From contig NZ_FTPO01000001.1 in NCBI RefSeq assembly GCF_900155915.1, forward strand, positions 1,674,001 to 1,738,000: a stretch of DNA of 64,000 bases, in the 5' to 3' direction. This stretch comes from Microbacterium sp. RU33B (GTDB lineage: Bacteria; Actinomycetota; Actinomycetes; Actinomycetales; Microbacteriaceae). The position numbers were made by a program, and so were the translations under genes. Shown one piece after another: positions 25,520 through 34,797 of this stretch. The stretch's first letter is position 1. Each line of letters starts with the position of its first letter. Below the pieces are notes generated by a model. That model saw only the letters and a program-made list of their open reading frames with translations, was not told where the DNA came from and made no database searches.

Positions 25520-26917
25520 ATGCCTCACTACGATGTCGCCATCCTCGGTGCGGGCCCCGGCGGGTACGTCGCGGCCGTCCGTGCTGCTCAGCTCGGCCTC
25601 ACGGTCGCGATCGTCGAGGAGAAGTACTGGGGTGGTGTGTGCCTCAACGTGGGCTGCATCCCCTCCAAGGCGCTCCTCCGCAACGCCGACCTGGCGCACA
25701 CATTCCACGACAAGGCCGAGCTCTTCGGCATCTCGGGAGACGTGCACTTCGACTTCGGCGTCGCGTGGGACCGCAGCCGCAAGGTGTCGGACACGCACGT
25801 CAAGGGCATCCACTTCCTGATGAAGAAGAACAAGGTCACCGAGTACGAGGGGCGCGGCACCTTCACCGGTCCGAACGCCCTCTCGGTGGTGGGGACCGAC
25901 GGCTCGACCGAAGAGGTCACCTTCGACAACGCCATCATCTCCACCGGCTCCCGCGTGCGCCTGCTCCCGGGCGTCGAGCTCAGCGAGAACGTCGTGACCT
26001 ACGAAGAGCAGATCATGACGCGCGAGCTCCCGGGCTCGATCGTCATCGTCGGCGCCGGCGCGATCGGCATGGAGTTCGCCTTCGTGCTGGTCAACTACGG
26101 CGTCAAGGTCACGATCATCGAGTTCCTCGACCGGGCGCTGCCCAACGAGGACGCGGATGTGTCGAAGGAGATCGCCCGCCAGTACAAGAAGTACGGCGTC
26201 GACATCCTCACCTCCACGAAGGTGGAGTCCGTCACCGACTCCGGCGACAAGGTCACCGTCACCTACACGGGCAAGGACGGCGCCCAGGGGTCGATCGACG
26301 CCGACAAGGTGCTCATGTCGATCGGGTTCGCGCCCAACGTCGAGGGCTTCGGCCTCGAGACCACCGGCGTGAAGCTCACCGAGCGCGGCGCGATCGACAT
26401 CGACGACCACATGCGCACCAACGTGCCGCACATCTACGCCATCGGCGACGTCACGGCCAAGCTGCAGCTCGCCCACGTCGCGGAGGCGCAGGGCGTCGTC
26501 GCGGCCGAGACGATCGGCAAGGCCGAGACGATGACCCTCGGCGACTATCGCATGATGCCCCGCGCAACGTTCTGCTCGCCGCAGGTGGCCTCGTTCGGCC
26601 TCACCGAGCAGCAGGCGCGCGACGCCGGCTACGACGTCAAGGTCGCGAAGTTCCCCTTCTCGGCCAACGGCAAGGCGAACGGCCTCGGCGAGCCCGTCGG
26701 CTTCGTCAAGCTCATCGCCGACGGCGAGCACCTCGAACTCCTCGGCGGCCACCTCATCGGCCCCGACGTCTCGGAGCTGCTCCCCGAACTCACGCTCGCG
26801 CAGAAGTGGGACCTCACGGCGCTCGAAGCCGCACGCAACGTCCACACGCACCCGACACTGTCGGAGGCTGTGCAGGAGGCGTTCCACGGCCTCGCGGGTC
26901 ACATGATCAACATGTGA
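25520..26917 (+). CDS. lpd: Dihydrolipoyl dehydrogenase (E3)
   Basis: A 465-residue flavoprotein that reoxidises dihydrolipoamide in pyruvate and 2-oxoglutarate dehydrogenases. FAD site [17 protein letters not shown], redox disulfide C41/C46 in [16 protein letters not shown] site [12 protein letters not shown], second FAD motif [18 protein letters not shown], and C-terminal His/Glu in HTHPTLSE. It is a stand-alone E3 gene. The GarA/OdhI gene, which controls the E1 component of 2-oxoglutarate dehydrogenase, lies only 2 kb away. Confidence 0.97.
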   Translation: MPHYDVAILGAGPGGYVAAVRAAQLGLTVAIVEEKYWGGVCLNVGCIPSKALLRNADLAHTFHDKAELFGISGDVHFDFGVAWDRSRKVSDTHVKGIHFLMKKNKVTEYEGRGTFTGPNALSVVGTDGSTEEVTFDNAIISTGSRVRLLPGVELSENVVTYEEQIMTRELPGSIVIVGAGAIGMEFAFVLVNYGVKVTIIEFLDRALPNEDADVSKEIARQYKKYGVDILTSTKVESVTDSGDKVTVTYTGKDGAQGSIDADKVLMSIGFAPNVEGFGLETTGVKLTERGAIDIDDHMRTNVPHIYAIGDVTAKLQLAHVAEAQGVVAAETIGKAETMTLGDYRMMPRATFCSPQVASFGLTEQQARDAGYDVKVAKFPFSANGKANGLGEPVGFVKLIADGEHLELLGGHLIGPDVSELLPELTLAQKWDLTALEAARNVHTHPTLSEAVQEAFHGLAGHMINM

Positions 26918-26933
26918 CCTCGTCGCACACGAC

Positions 26934-26964
26934 GAAGGGCCCGGGCATTCCGCCCGGGCCCTTC
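26934..26964. terminator. Bidirectional terminator hairpin
   Basis: A perfect 13-bp stem (GAAGGGCCCGGGC / GCCCGGGCCCTTC) with a 5-base loop lies between the convergent lpd and CYTH genes. Confidence 0.82.
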
Positions 26965-26971
26965 CTCGTGG

Positions 26972-27604
26972 TCAGAGTCCCAGAGTGCGGGCGAGCTTCG
27001 AATCGGATGCCGCGACGCGCCCGCCGACGGCGAACACGGCCGCTTCGGCGGCGGCGAAGAGGGAAGCCCGCGCGTCGGCGTCGCCGGGCGCGGCCGCGCC
27101 GAGCTCGAACTCCCATTCGCGCCACACCGTCTCCACGCCGCGGCGCTCGTCGGTCGCGGCGACGCGGTCATCGACGAACTCCGCGACGACTCCCCCGTCG
27201 GCATCCCGGAGAGCATAGGCGGTGCGCGAATTGCGGATGCGGGCGAGCGGCGACAGCGGGGCACCCGTCACGGCGCGCAGCACGGCCCGCGCACCCTCGG
27301 GCACGTCGTCGTCGTCATCGTCGCCGAGGGGCCAGTGCAGCTCGGTGCGGCCGCCGTCTTCTCCGCGGGGGCCTTTGATGTGCCACCCGGCATCCGGTCC
27401 GCCTGTGCGTCGCCGCAGGGCGAAGCCGGCGCGACCGAGGGCGAGGTCGTCGGCGTCGAGGTAGCGCGCATCGAGCTCGCGGACCTCCGGCGCTGACACC
27501 GCGACGACCCCGGGAAGACCCGACCAGTCGGGCAGCGGGGTGTCGGCGCGGACGTCGAAGGTCAGCTCGATCTCGCGCGAGCGCGACGGCTCGGGTGCCG
27601 CCAT
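26972..27604 (-). CDS. CYTH-domain protein (triphosphate tunnel metalloenzyme)
   Basis: A 210-residue CYTH protein. The N-terminal metal-phosphate motif is EIELTFDV, followed by the strand-and-basic-residue pattern LDARYLDADDLALGRAGFAL, RRR, WHIKGP and a late acidic pair in the WREWEFELG segment. These enzymes form a tunnel that binds triphosphates (adenylate cyclase, thiamine triphosphatase, inorganic triphosphatase). No CHAD domain is fused. Substrate is unknown. It probably shares a transcript with the small gene upstream (13-base gap). Confidence 0.85.
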   Translation of the reverse strand: MAAPEPSRSREIELTFDVRADTPLPDWSGLPGVVAVSAPEVRELDARYLDADDLALGRAGFALRRRTGGPDAGWHIKGPRGEDGGRTELHWPLGDDDDDDVPEGARAVLRAVTGAPLSPLARIRNSRTAYALRDADGGVVAEFVDDRVAATDERRGVETVWREWEFELGAAAPGDADARASLFAAAEAAVFAVGGRVAASDSKLARTLGL

Positions 27605-27617
27605 GTCGGTGCCGCTC

Positions 27618-27845
27618 TTACTCGTCGCGGCCGTCGGGGTCGGGGTTGATATCTTCCGTCGATTCGACGAACCAGAACTCGGCGGTCGTGGGTCCGTCGT
27701 GGTCGCCTGTGCCGGTGAGCTCTCCGCCGCGCTTGTAGACGAGCTGACCCTCGGTGTACGGGGCGATGAACGTGTCCTGCTCGGGGTCTTCGAGGGGGAG
27801 AAGCTGTCCGTCGAGCGGACCGCCGTGGAACTTTGCGATGGCCAT
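27618..27845 (-). CDS. Small acidic protein of unknown function
   Basis: A 75-residue acidic protein (MAIAKFHGGPLDGQLLPLED). I do not recognise a family beyond small actinobacterial proteins with a KFHGGPxDG opening. The acidic C-terminus (STEDINPDPDGRDE) is probably flexible. Its ATG is six bases after a TAGGCT box, which supports expression. It precedes the CYTH gene. Confidence 0.72.
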   Translation of the reverse strand: MAIAKFHGGPLDGQLLPLEDPEQDTFIAPYTEGQLVYKRGGELTGTGDHDGPTTAEFWFVESTEDINPDPDGRDE

Positions 27846-27851
27846 GGCGTC

Positions 27852-27857
27852 AGCCTA
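27852..27857 (-). promoter_or_regulatory. -10 box (TAGGCT) of the 75-residue gene
   Basis: On the minus strand TAGGCT, GACGCC, ATG 27845; no ribosome site. Confidence 0.66.
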
Positions 27858-27889
27858 GACCGCGCCCCGCTCCACGGCGGCGCACGACG

Positions 27890-29416
27890 TCAGTGGGTCG
27901 GGAACCCGAGGCTGATCTGGCTCTCGCTCGGCTCGGGCCAGCGCGTCGTGACGACCTTGCGACGGGTGTAGAAGGTGAAGGCCTCGGGACCGTACATGTG
28001 GGCGTCGCCGAACAGCGAGTCCTTCCAGCCGCCGAACGAGAACGATCCGACGGGCACGGGGATGGGCACGTTGATGCCGACCATGCCGACCTCGATGTCG
28101 TACTCGAACTGGCGGGCCGTCTTGCCGTCGCGTGTGAACACCGCGGTGCCGTTCGCGTAGCGGTTCGAGTTGATCAGATCGACCGCCTCGTCGTAGTTCG
28201 CGACGCGCACGACCGACAGCACGGGGCCGAAGATCTCCTCGTCGTAGACGCGCATGCCGGGGGTCACGCCGTCGACGAGCGACGCGCCGATGAAGAAGCC
28301 CTCCTCGGGGAGCGCACCCTCTCGACCGTCGACGACGACGGTCGCCCCCTCGCCGGCAGCCCCCTCGACGAAGCCCGCCACGCGATCACGCGCTTCGCGC
28401 GTGATGAGCGGACCCATCTCGGAGGCCGGGTCGGTGCCGTCGCCCACGACGAGGCCGCTGATGCGATCGGCGACCTTCGAGATGAGCGCATCGCCGACGT
28501 CGCCGACGGCCACCACCACCGACACCGCCATGCAGCGTTCCCCCGCCGAACCGTAGGCTGCCGAGACGGCGGCGTCGGCCGCCGAGTCGAGGTCGGCGTC
28601 GGGCATGACGATCATGTGGTTCTTCGCGCCGCCGAGCGCCTGCACGCGCTTGCCGTTGGCCGCGGCGCGCTCGTAGATGTACTTCGCGATCGGCGTCGAG
28701 CCCACGAACGACACGGCGCGGATGATCGGGTCGTCGAGGATCGCGTCCACCGCCTCCTTGTCGCCGTGCACGACGTTCAGGATGCCGTCGGGGAGTCCCG
28801 CCTCGTGGAAGACATCGGCGATCCAGTTCGCTGCGGAGGGGTCGCGCTCGGAGGGCTTGAGGATCACCGCGTTGCCAGCTGCGATCGCCGTCGTGACCAT
28901 CCAGAGGGGCACCATCGCGGGGAAGTTGAACGGCGTGATGCACGCGACGACGCCCACCGGCTGACGCACCTGGTGCACGTCGATGCCCGTGGCGACCTGC
29001 TCGGAGTACTCCCCCTTGAGGTGATGCATGAGACCGGTGCAGAACTCGACGTTCTCGAGTCCGCGGGCCACCTCGCCGTGCGCGTCGGCGACGGTCTTGC
29101 CGTGCTCCGCCGTGATGATGCGGGCGATCTCGTCGGCGCGCTCCATGATGATCTGGCGCACGCGGTACATGACCGCTGCGCGCTTGGCGAGGCCCGTGTC
29201 GCGCCACGCCTTCTGCGCGGCCTTCGCCGTGCGGGCCGCCTCGTGCACGAACTCGGCCGGGGCCAGGGCCACTTCGCCGGTCTGCTTCCCCGTCGCGGGG
29301 TTGAAGACGGGTCCGCGGCGCCCCTCGGAGGCGACGTGCGCGCCGCCGACGACGTGCGTGATGAGAGTGAGAGGTGCGGACGCCGCATCCGTCGTCTCGG
29401 TGATCGTGGTGCTCAT
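27890..29416 (-). CDS. mmsA: Methylmalonate-semialdehyde dehydrogenase (CoA-acylating)
   Basis: A 508-residue aldehyde dehydrogenase that converts (methyl)malonate semialdehyde to propionyl- or acetyl-CoA in valine and inositol breakdown. Signatures are QPVGVVACITPFNFPAMVPL, LKPSERDPSAA, FVGSTPIAKYIYERAA and catalytic C295 in GSAGERCMAVSV. The GERCMA context and lack of the general-base Glu of ordinary aldehyde dehydrogenases are typical of MmsA. ATG has GGAGG upstream. It follows mmsB after 18 bases. Confidence 0.93.
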   Translation of the reverse strand: MSTTITETTDAASAPLTLITHVVGGAHVASEGRRGPVFNPATGKQTGEVALAPAEFVHEAARTAKAAQKAWRDTGLAKRAAVMYRVRQIIMERADEIARIITAEHGKTVADAHGEVARGLENVEFCTGLMHHLKGEYSEQVATGIDVHQVRQPVGVVACITPFNFPAMVPLWMVTTAIAAGNAVILKPSERDPSAANWIADVFHEAGLPDGILNVVHGDKEAVDAILDDPIIRAVSFVGSTPIAKYIYERAAANGKRVQALGGAKNHMIVMPDADLDSAADAAVSAAYGSAGERCMAVSVVVAVGDVGDALISKVADRISGLVVGDGTDPASEMGPLITREARDRVAGFVEGAAGEGATVVVDGREGALPEEGFFIGASLVDGVTPGMRVYDEEIFGPVLSVVRVANYDEAVDLINSNRYANGTAVFTRDGKTARQFEYDIEVGMVGINVPIPVPVGSFSFGGWKDSLFGDAHMYGPEAFTFYTRRKVVTTRWPEPSESQISLGFPTH

Positions 29417-29434
29417 GGTGTGGCCTCCGTGGTC

Positions 29435-30373
29435 TCAGGCGTGGGAAATCGTATCGAGTGCGGGGTCGTATCCGCGCAGGGTGCCGTCGGGAGTGGCGAG
29501 GAGCGTGACGAGCGTGCAGTCCTTGCCCCCGAGTCCGCGTGCGGCGAGTTCGTCGAGCTGCGACAGTGCGAGGGTCGCCGCGGGAAGGTGGACGCCGGTC
29601 ACTTCGCCGGCCTGCACCGCGAGTCCGCAGTCCTTGCGCGCGAGGTCGACCGAGAACGTGGCGTCGAAGTTGTTGTCGGCCGCCGAGCCGTTCTCGATCA
29701 CTCCCGGCACCGGGTACCACGTGCGCTGCGGCCAGGAGCCGCCGGAGGACACCCCGGCCACCTCCCAGAAGACCTTGGGGTCGAGGCCGAGCTGCTCGGC
29801 GAGCTGCGAGCCCTCCGCCGTGGCCATGACGCCGATGAACAGCATCATGTTGTTGACGAGCTTGGCGGCGATGCCCGATCCGGCATCTCCGCACGCGATC
29901 ACCGACCGCGCCATGGGGGCGACGAAGTCGCGGGCGCGTTCGACGGCCGCCGGCTCGCCGCCGAGCATGAAGGTCAGCGTGTGCGCCTCGGCCCCCGCCG
30001 TGCCGCCCGACACCGGGGCGTCGACGAACACGAGGCCCCGCGCCTCCGATTCGGCGTGACACCACCGCGAGGTCTCGACGTCCACCGTCGAGGTGTCCAT
30101 CAGAAGCGTCGAGGAGTCCGCGTGCGCCCACACTCCGTCGGCGCCGTCGTAGACCGCGCGCACGTGCTCGGGCTTGGGGAGGGACGTGAAGCATGCGTCC
30201 GCTCCCTCGAGCGCTGCGGCGATCGAGCCGACGAGCATCACTCCGCGCGCCTCGGCCGCGGCGGCGGCGGCCGGGTTGATGTCGAAGCCGCGCACCGTGT
30301 GGCCGGCGGCGACGAGGTTCGCGGTCATGGGCGCTCCCATATGACCGAGGCCGATCCAGGCGATGGTGGACAT
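29435..30373 (-). CDS. mmsB: 3-hydroxyisobutyrate dehydrogenase
   Basis: A 312-residue NAD-dependent beta-hydroxyacid dehydrogenase of valine catabolism. The Rossmann motif is WIGLGHMGAPMTANLVAAGH, the substrate loop DAPVSGGTAGA, and the catalytic lysine lies in GIAAKLVNNMM. It is first in the mmsB-mmsA operon, read toward lower coordinates, and divergent from a LysR regulator. A ribosome site GGGAG precedes ATG 30373, and TATCCT (complement 30411-30416) is a possible -10. Confidence 0.94.
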   Translation of the reverse strand: MSTIAWIGLGHMGAPMTANLVAAGHTVRGFDINPAAAAAAEARGVMLVGSIAAALEGADACFTSLPKPEHVRAVYDGADGVWAHADSSTLLMDTSTVDVETSRWCHAESEARGLVFVDAPVSGGTAGAEAHTLTFMLGGEPAAVERARDFVAPMARSVIACGDAGSGIAAKLVNNMMLFIGVMATAEGSQLAEQLGLDPKVFWEVAGVSSGGSWPQRTWYPVPGVIENGSAADNNFDATFSVDLARKDCGLAVQAGEVTGVHLPAATLALSQLDELAARGLGGKDCTLVTLLATPDGTLRGYDPALDTISHA

Positions 30374-30441
30374 GCGTGCGCTCCCTGCGTCGTCGAAGGT
30401 GGTTCCCTGTCAGGATAGGCAGGCCGGATGCCGCGAATCAA

Positions 30442-30487
30442 TGCACGGCCGAACCCGTCCTTGCACGATCACTGTGCATTCGTGCAC
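30442..30487. promoter_or_regulatory. Cluster of GTGCA/TGCAC half sites in the mmsB-LysR divergent promoter
   Basis: TGCAC at 30442-30446 and 30462-30466, GTGCA at 30474-30478 and GTGCAC at 30482-30487 give overlapping inverted repeats, e.g. TGCAC-N7-GTGCA and GTGCA-TTC-GTGCAC. The T-N11-A-like spacing suits a LysR regulator binding its own intergenic region. Confidence 0.65.
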
Positions 30488-30496
30488 ACTCGACGA

Positions 30497-31399
30497 ATGG
30501 CACTGACGCCCGGCGAACCCCAGCTCGACGCCCTCATGACCTTTCTCGCGGCCGCACGGCTCGGTCGCTACACCGCGGCCGCCGAAGTGCTCGGCGTGAC
30601 GCACTCGACGGTCTCGCGACGGATCGCCTCGCTCGAAGAGGCGATGGGCGGCCGCGTGCTCGTCCGCACCGCGGGCGGCTGGGTCGTCACGCCCCTCGGC
30701 CGCCGCGCCGTCGCGGTCGCCGAGCGCATCGAGTCGACGCTGTCGGAACTCTCGGCCGACGGTGACGCCGTGCAGGGCATGGTGCGCATCGCCGCCCCGG
30801 ATGCCTTCACCTCGACGTTCCTCGTACCGGCGATGACCGATCTCCAGGCGCGGCATCCGGGGCTCGCCGTCGAGCTCATCGCCGCCACCCAGCGCGTGCG
30901 GCAGAACCGCTCCGGCGTGGATCTGGAGATCGTCGTCGGTCGACCCCGGGTCCTGCGGGCCTTCGCGACGCCGGTCGGCGCCTACTCGCTCCGACTGTAC
31001 GCCTCGCCCGCCTATCTCGATCGCCGGGGCGAGCCCGCGTCGCTCGCAGACCTGGCGGGGCACCCCCTGAACTACTACATCGAGTCGTCGCTGCAGGTGG
31101 ACGAGCTCGACCGCGCCGTCCAGTCGCTGCCGACCTCGCCGCCCTCGATCCGGTCGACGAGCGTGTTCGCGCACGTCGAGGCGGCCGCGAACGGGGCCGG
31201 GATCGGCATCCTCCCCGACTTCCTGGGAGACGCGGACGACCGGCTCGTCCGCGTGCTCGACGGCCACTACGAGCACACCCTCGCGTACTGGGCCGTCGCC
31301 CGCGACGAGGGCCAGCGCAATCCGATCGTCGCCGAGGCGCTCGAGGCGATCCGCACCCACATCACGACCACCGCGACGCCCGCGCGCACGGGCGAGTGA
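30497..31399 (+). CDS. LysR-family transcriptional regulator of the mms operon (likely)
   Basis: A 300-residue LysR protein: N-terminal winged helix (LDALMTFLAAARLGRYTAAA, then EVLGVTHSTVSRRIASLEEAMGG) and a periplasmic-binding-like effector domain (about 90-290). ATG 30497 gives the normal N-terminus; open frame back to 30428 runs through the operator. Its location divergent from mmsB-mmsA makes it the probable activator, with a valine-derived intermediate as possible inducer (inference). Confidence 0.9.
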   Translation: MALTPGEPQLDALMTFLAAARLGRYTAAAEVLGVTHSTVSRRIASLEEAMGGRVLVRTAGGWVVTPLGRRAVAVAERIESTLSELSADGDAVQGMVRIAAPDAFTSTFLVPAMTDLQARHPGLAVELIAATQRVRQNRSGVDLEIVVGRPRVLRAFATPVGAYSLRLYASPAYLDRRGEPASLADLAGHPLNYYIESSLQVDELDRAVQSLPTSPPSIRSTSVFAHVEAAANGAGIGILPDFLGDADDRLVRVLDGHYEHTLAYWAVARDEGQRNPIVAEALEAIRTHITTTATPARTGE

Positions 31400-31424
31400 G
31401 CCGGCGCGCCTAGAATCGCACGTG

Positions 31425-32156
31425 ATGAAACCGTTCCTGCTCCTCGCGACGCGCGCTGACGACATCCCCGCCGACGAGGAGTACGCGCTCTTCCTGCGCT
31501 TCACCGGGCTCGACGAGAAAGACCTGATCCGCGTCCGCATGGAGGCGGGTCCGCTCCCCCGCATCGACCTCGACGAGCTGTCGGGCATCTTCGTCGGCGG
31601 CGGACCGTTCAACGCGTCCGACCCGTGGGAGAAGAAGTCCGCCGTGCAGCAGCGCGTCGAAGGGGAGTTCCAGGACCTGCTCGACGAGGTGGTCGCCCGC
31701 GACTTCCCGTTCTTCGGCGCCTGCTACGGCATCGGCACCCTCGGGTCGCACCAGGGCGCGGTCATCGACGGCACGTACCGCGAGCCCATCAGCGTGATCG
31801 AGGTCGAGCGCACCCCCGAGGGCGCATCCGATCCTCTCCTGGCGGACCTCCCCGACGTGTTCGCGGCGTTCGTCGGGCACAAGGAGGCCATCACCCGGCT
31901 CCCTCCGTCGGCCACCCTGTTGGCGACCTCCGCCGCGTGCCCCGTGCAGATGTTCCGCGTGGGCGCGAACGTCTACGCGACCCAGTTCCACCCCGAATGC
32001 GACGTCGAGGGCATCTCGACCCGCATCCGCGCGTACGCCGATCACGGGTACTTCGCGTCGGACGAGCTCGAACTCACCCTCGGCGCCGTGCGCCGCCTCC
32101 CCGTGACGCACACGGGCAGCATCCTGCGGGCCTTCGCCGAGCGCTACGCGCGCTAG
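31425..32156 (+). CDS. Class I glutamine amidotransferase-like protein
   Basis: A 243-residue GATase1 protein (GMP-synthase glutaminase-like). Nucleophile C100 in FFGACYGIGTLG, and the His-Glu pair in ATQFHPECDVEGI. No synthetase domain is fused or adjacent, so the ammonia acceptor is unknown; related stand-alone proteins act on gamma-glutamyl compounds. A TAGAAT box (31411-31416) lies five bases before an in-frame GTG (31422) and eight before ATG 31425, so the start may be either. Confidence 0.85.
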   Translation: MKPFLLLATRADDIPADEEYALFLRFTGLDEKDLIRVRMEAGPLPRIDLDELSGIFVGGGPFNASDPWEKKSAVQQRVEGEFQDLLDEVVARDFPFFGACYGIGTLGSHQGAVIDGTYREPISVIEVERTPEGASDPLLADLPDVFAAFVGHKEAITRLPPSATLLATSAACPVQMFRVGANVYATQFHPECDVEGISTRIRAYADHGYFASDELELTLGAVRRLPVTHTGSILRAFAERYAR

Positions 32157-32190
32157 TCCTCCGACCCGCACGAGCGCCGCATCGACGACC

Positions 32191-34713
32191 TCACAGCACC
32201 GGCGGCGTGTGCCAGATGCGGTCGATGTAGTCGCGGATCGAGCGGTCGGACGAGAAGAACCCGGTGCGGGCGACGTTGAGGATCGCGGAGCGGGTCCACG
32301 CATCCTGGTCGGCGTAGGCGGCATCCACCCTCGCCTGCGCGGCGATGTAGGACGCATAGTCGGCCAGCACCATGAAGCGGTCGTCGTAGAGCAAGTTCGA
32401 CACGATCGGCTCGAAGACCGACCGGTCTCCGCCCGAGAACGCGCCCGAGGCGATCAGGTCGATCGCCGCGCGCAGCTGCGGGTCTTTCTGGTAGAAGTCC
32501 GCCGGCTTGTACCCCTGCGCCCACAGCGCCTCGACCTCGGGCTCGGACATCCCGAACAGGAAGAAGTCGTCGTCGCCGACCAGCTCGCGGATCTCGACGT
32601 TGGCTCCGTCGTCCGTGCCGATCGTCAGAGCGCCGTTGAGGGCGAACTTCATGTTGCCCGTGCCGGATGCCTCCTTGCCGGCGAGCGAGATCTGCTCCGA
32701 CAGGTCGGCGGCCGGAATCACGCGCTCGGCGAGGGTCACGTTGTAGTTCGGCGGGAAGAGCACCTGGAGGCGTCCTTCGACGCGCGGGTCGCTGTTCACC
32801 ACCGACCCCACGGCGTTGATGAGGTGGATGATGCGCTTGGCCATGACGTAGCCGGGCGCCGCCTTGGCCCCGAAGATGAACGTCCGAGGCACGACATCCG
32901 CTGCCGCGACCTTGCCCGACACGATGCTCTCGTAGGTCGTGACGATGTGCAGGAGCTTCAGCATCTGCCGCTTGTACTCGTGGAGGCGCTTGACCATGAC
33001 GTCGAGCATGTGCCCGTCGCTCACGGTGAAGCCGTCTCGGGAGAGCAGCACTTCACTGAGGGTGCGCTTGTTGGCGGCCTTGACCTCGGCGAACCGGGCG
33101 CGGAACTCGGGGTCTTCGGCGAACGCCTCGAGCCCGCGCAGACGCTCGAGATCGACGGTCCAGCCGGCGCCGAGGGCATCGGTGATGAGATCGGCCAGGC
33201 GCGGGTTCGCCAGGCGCACGAAACGCCGCGGCGTCACGCCGTTGGTCACGTTCGTGAACTTGCCGGGGTAGAACTCGTCGAAGTCGTGGAGCACCTTGTC
33301 GCGCAGCAGCTGCGAGTGCAGCTCCGCGACGCCGTTCACCTTCGCCCCCGCGACGGTCGCCAGATACGCCATGCGCACGGAGCGGTCGGGGTGCTCGCTG
33401 ATGATCGACATGTCGCGGATGCGCATCTCGTCGTCGCCGAAGCGCTCGCGCACCTCCTCGAGGAAGTCGTCGTTGATGCGGTAGATGATCTCGAGGTGGC
33501 GCGGCAGCAGACGGCCGAGCAGGTCGACCGACCACACCTCGAGGGCCTCGGGCAGCAGCGTGTGGCACGTGTACGCGAAGCACTTCTGCGTGATCGCCCA
33601 CGCGGTGTCCCACTCGAGCCCGCGCTCGTCGACCAGGACGCGCATGAACTCCGGCACCGCGATGACGGGGTGCGTGTCGTTCAGCTGGAAGATCACCCGG
33701 TCGGGCAGCTTCTCGTAGTCGTAGTCCTCGGCGAGCTGGTGCTGGAGGAAGTCGGCGATGGATGCCGCGACGAAGAAGTACTGCTGCTGGAGACGCAGCT
33801 CCTTGCCCTGGGGCGTGGAGTCCTCGGGGTAGAGCACCTTCGAGATGTTCTCGGCGAACGTCTGGGCACGGACGGCCTCTTCGTAGTCGCCGGAGTTGAA
33901 GATGCGCAGATCGAACGCGCTCGTGGCGACCGCGCGCCACAGGCGCAGCGTGTTGACGCGGCCGTTGTGGTAGCCCGGGACCATGTAGTTGTAGGGCACG
34001 GCCTGCACGTTCCAGCCGGGCACCCAGCGCGAGCGCTCGACACCGTCGTCGTCGTACTTCTCGGTGTGACCTCCGAACGAGATCTCCTGCGCGGCCTCGG
34101 GGTGCGGGAACTCCCACGGCGAGCCGAGGGCGAGCCAGGCATCCGGCTGCTCCACCTGCTGCCCGTCGACGAAGGTCTGACGGAAGATGCCGTATTCGTA
34201 GCGGATGCCGTAGCCGATGCTCGGCACGCTCATCGTGGCGAGCGAGTCGATGAAGCACGCCGCGAGGCGGCCGAGACCGCCGTTGCCGAGACCGGGCTCG
34301 ACCTCCTGCTGGCGGAGGTCGTCGATGTCGATGCCGCACGCGGCCATCGCCTCGGTCGCGATGTCGGTCAGGCGCGTCGCGAGGAGGTTGTTGTCGAGCT
34401 GGCGCCCGAGCAGGTACTCGGCGGAGAGGTAGCAGACGCCCTTCGCCTGCATCTCGCGCTGACGACGCTGGTCTTCGAGCCAGCGCGCCTGCAGGTAGTC
34501 GCGCACCGTGTGGGCCAGCGCCATGTACCGGTCGTTCGGGCTCGACGACGTCAGCGTGACGCCCCGCTCGAAGTTGAGGTTCTGGAGGAACTCCTTCACG
34601 AACCCGTCGACCGTGCTCGGCGGCGACGTGACCGGCGCGAGCGCCAGGGGGTGCGTGGCACCCAGGGGGTGCGAAGAAGAAGAGGCCGCGTTCGGGATGC
34701 GATCAGATGACAC
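32191..34713 (-). CDS. glgP: Glycogen/alpha-glucan phosphorylase
   Basis: An 840-residue PLP enzyme that phosphorolyses alpha-1,4-glucans to glucose 1-phosphate. Signatures are YLSAEYLLGRQLDNNL, EPGLGNGGLGRLAACFIDSLA, the glucan-site region QLNDTHPVIAVPE, NVTNGVTPRRF, and the PLP lysine in EASGTGNMKFALNGALTIGT. Full length is as in E. coli GlgP (about 815). GTG 34713 lacks a ribosome site. Confidence 0.97.
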   Translation of the reverse strand: MSSDRIPNAASSSSHPLGATHPLALAPVTSPPSTVDGFVKEFLQNLNFERGVTLTSSSPNDRYMALAHTVRDYLQARWLEDQRRQREMQAKGVCYLSAEYLLGRQLDNNLLATRLTDIATEAMAACGIDIDDLRQQEVEPGLGNGGLGRLAACFIDSLATMSVPSIGYGIRYEYGIFRQTFVDGQQVEQPDAWLALGSPWEFPHPEAAQEISFGGHTEKYDDDGVERSRWVPGWNVQAVPYNYMVPGYHNGRVNTLRLWRAVATSAFDLRIFNSGDYEEAVRAQTFAENISKVLYPEDSTPQGKELRLQQQYFFVAASIADFLQHQLAEDYDYEKLPDRVIFQLNDTHPVIAVPEFMRVLVDERGLEWDTAWAITQKCFAYTCHTLLPEALEVWSVDLLGRLLPRHLEIIYRINDDFLEEVRERFGDDEMRIRDMSIISEHPDRSVRMAYLATVAGAKVNGVAELHSQLLRDKVLHDFDEFYPGKFTNVTNGVTPRRFVRLANPRLADLITDALGAGWTVDLERLRGLEAFAEDPEFRARFAEVKAANKRTLSEVLLSRDGFTVSDGHMLDVMVKRLHEYKRQMLKLLHIVTTYESIVSGKVAAADVVPRTFIFGAKAAPGYVMAKRIIHLINAVGSVVNSDPRVEGRLQVLFPPNYNVTLAERVIPAADLSEQISLAGKEASGTGNMKFALNGALTIGTDDGANVEIRELVGDDDFFLFGMSEPEVEALWAQGYKPADFYQKDPQLRAAIDLIASGAFSGGDRSVFEPIVSNLLYDDRFMVLADYASYIAAQARVDAAYADQDAWTRSAILNVARTGFFSSDRSIRDYIDRIWHTPPVL

Positions 34714-34719
34714 AGGGAA

Positions 34720-34725
34720 ACGCTA
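34720..34725 (-). promoter_or_regulatory. -10 box (TAGCGT) of glgP
   Basis: On the minus strand TAGCGT, then TTCCCT, then GTG 34713. Confidence 0.6.
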
Positions 34726-34797
34726 TCGACGTTCGGGCACGATCGTGCAATCGTCCGGCCTCGACCAGACGATTGTTTACATCCCCGTCACGCGGGC

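Noticed and set aside
32209..34710. An 833-codon open frame opposite glycogen phosphorylase
   Set aside because: Shadow of glgP; composition typical of antisense GC-rich DNA and no start signal.
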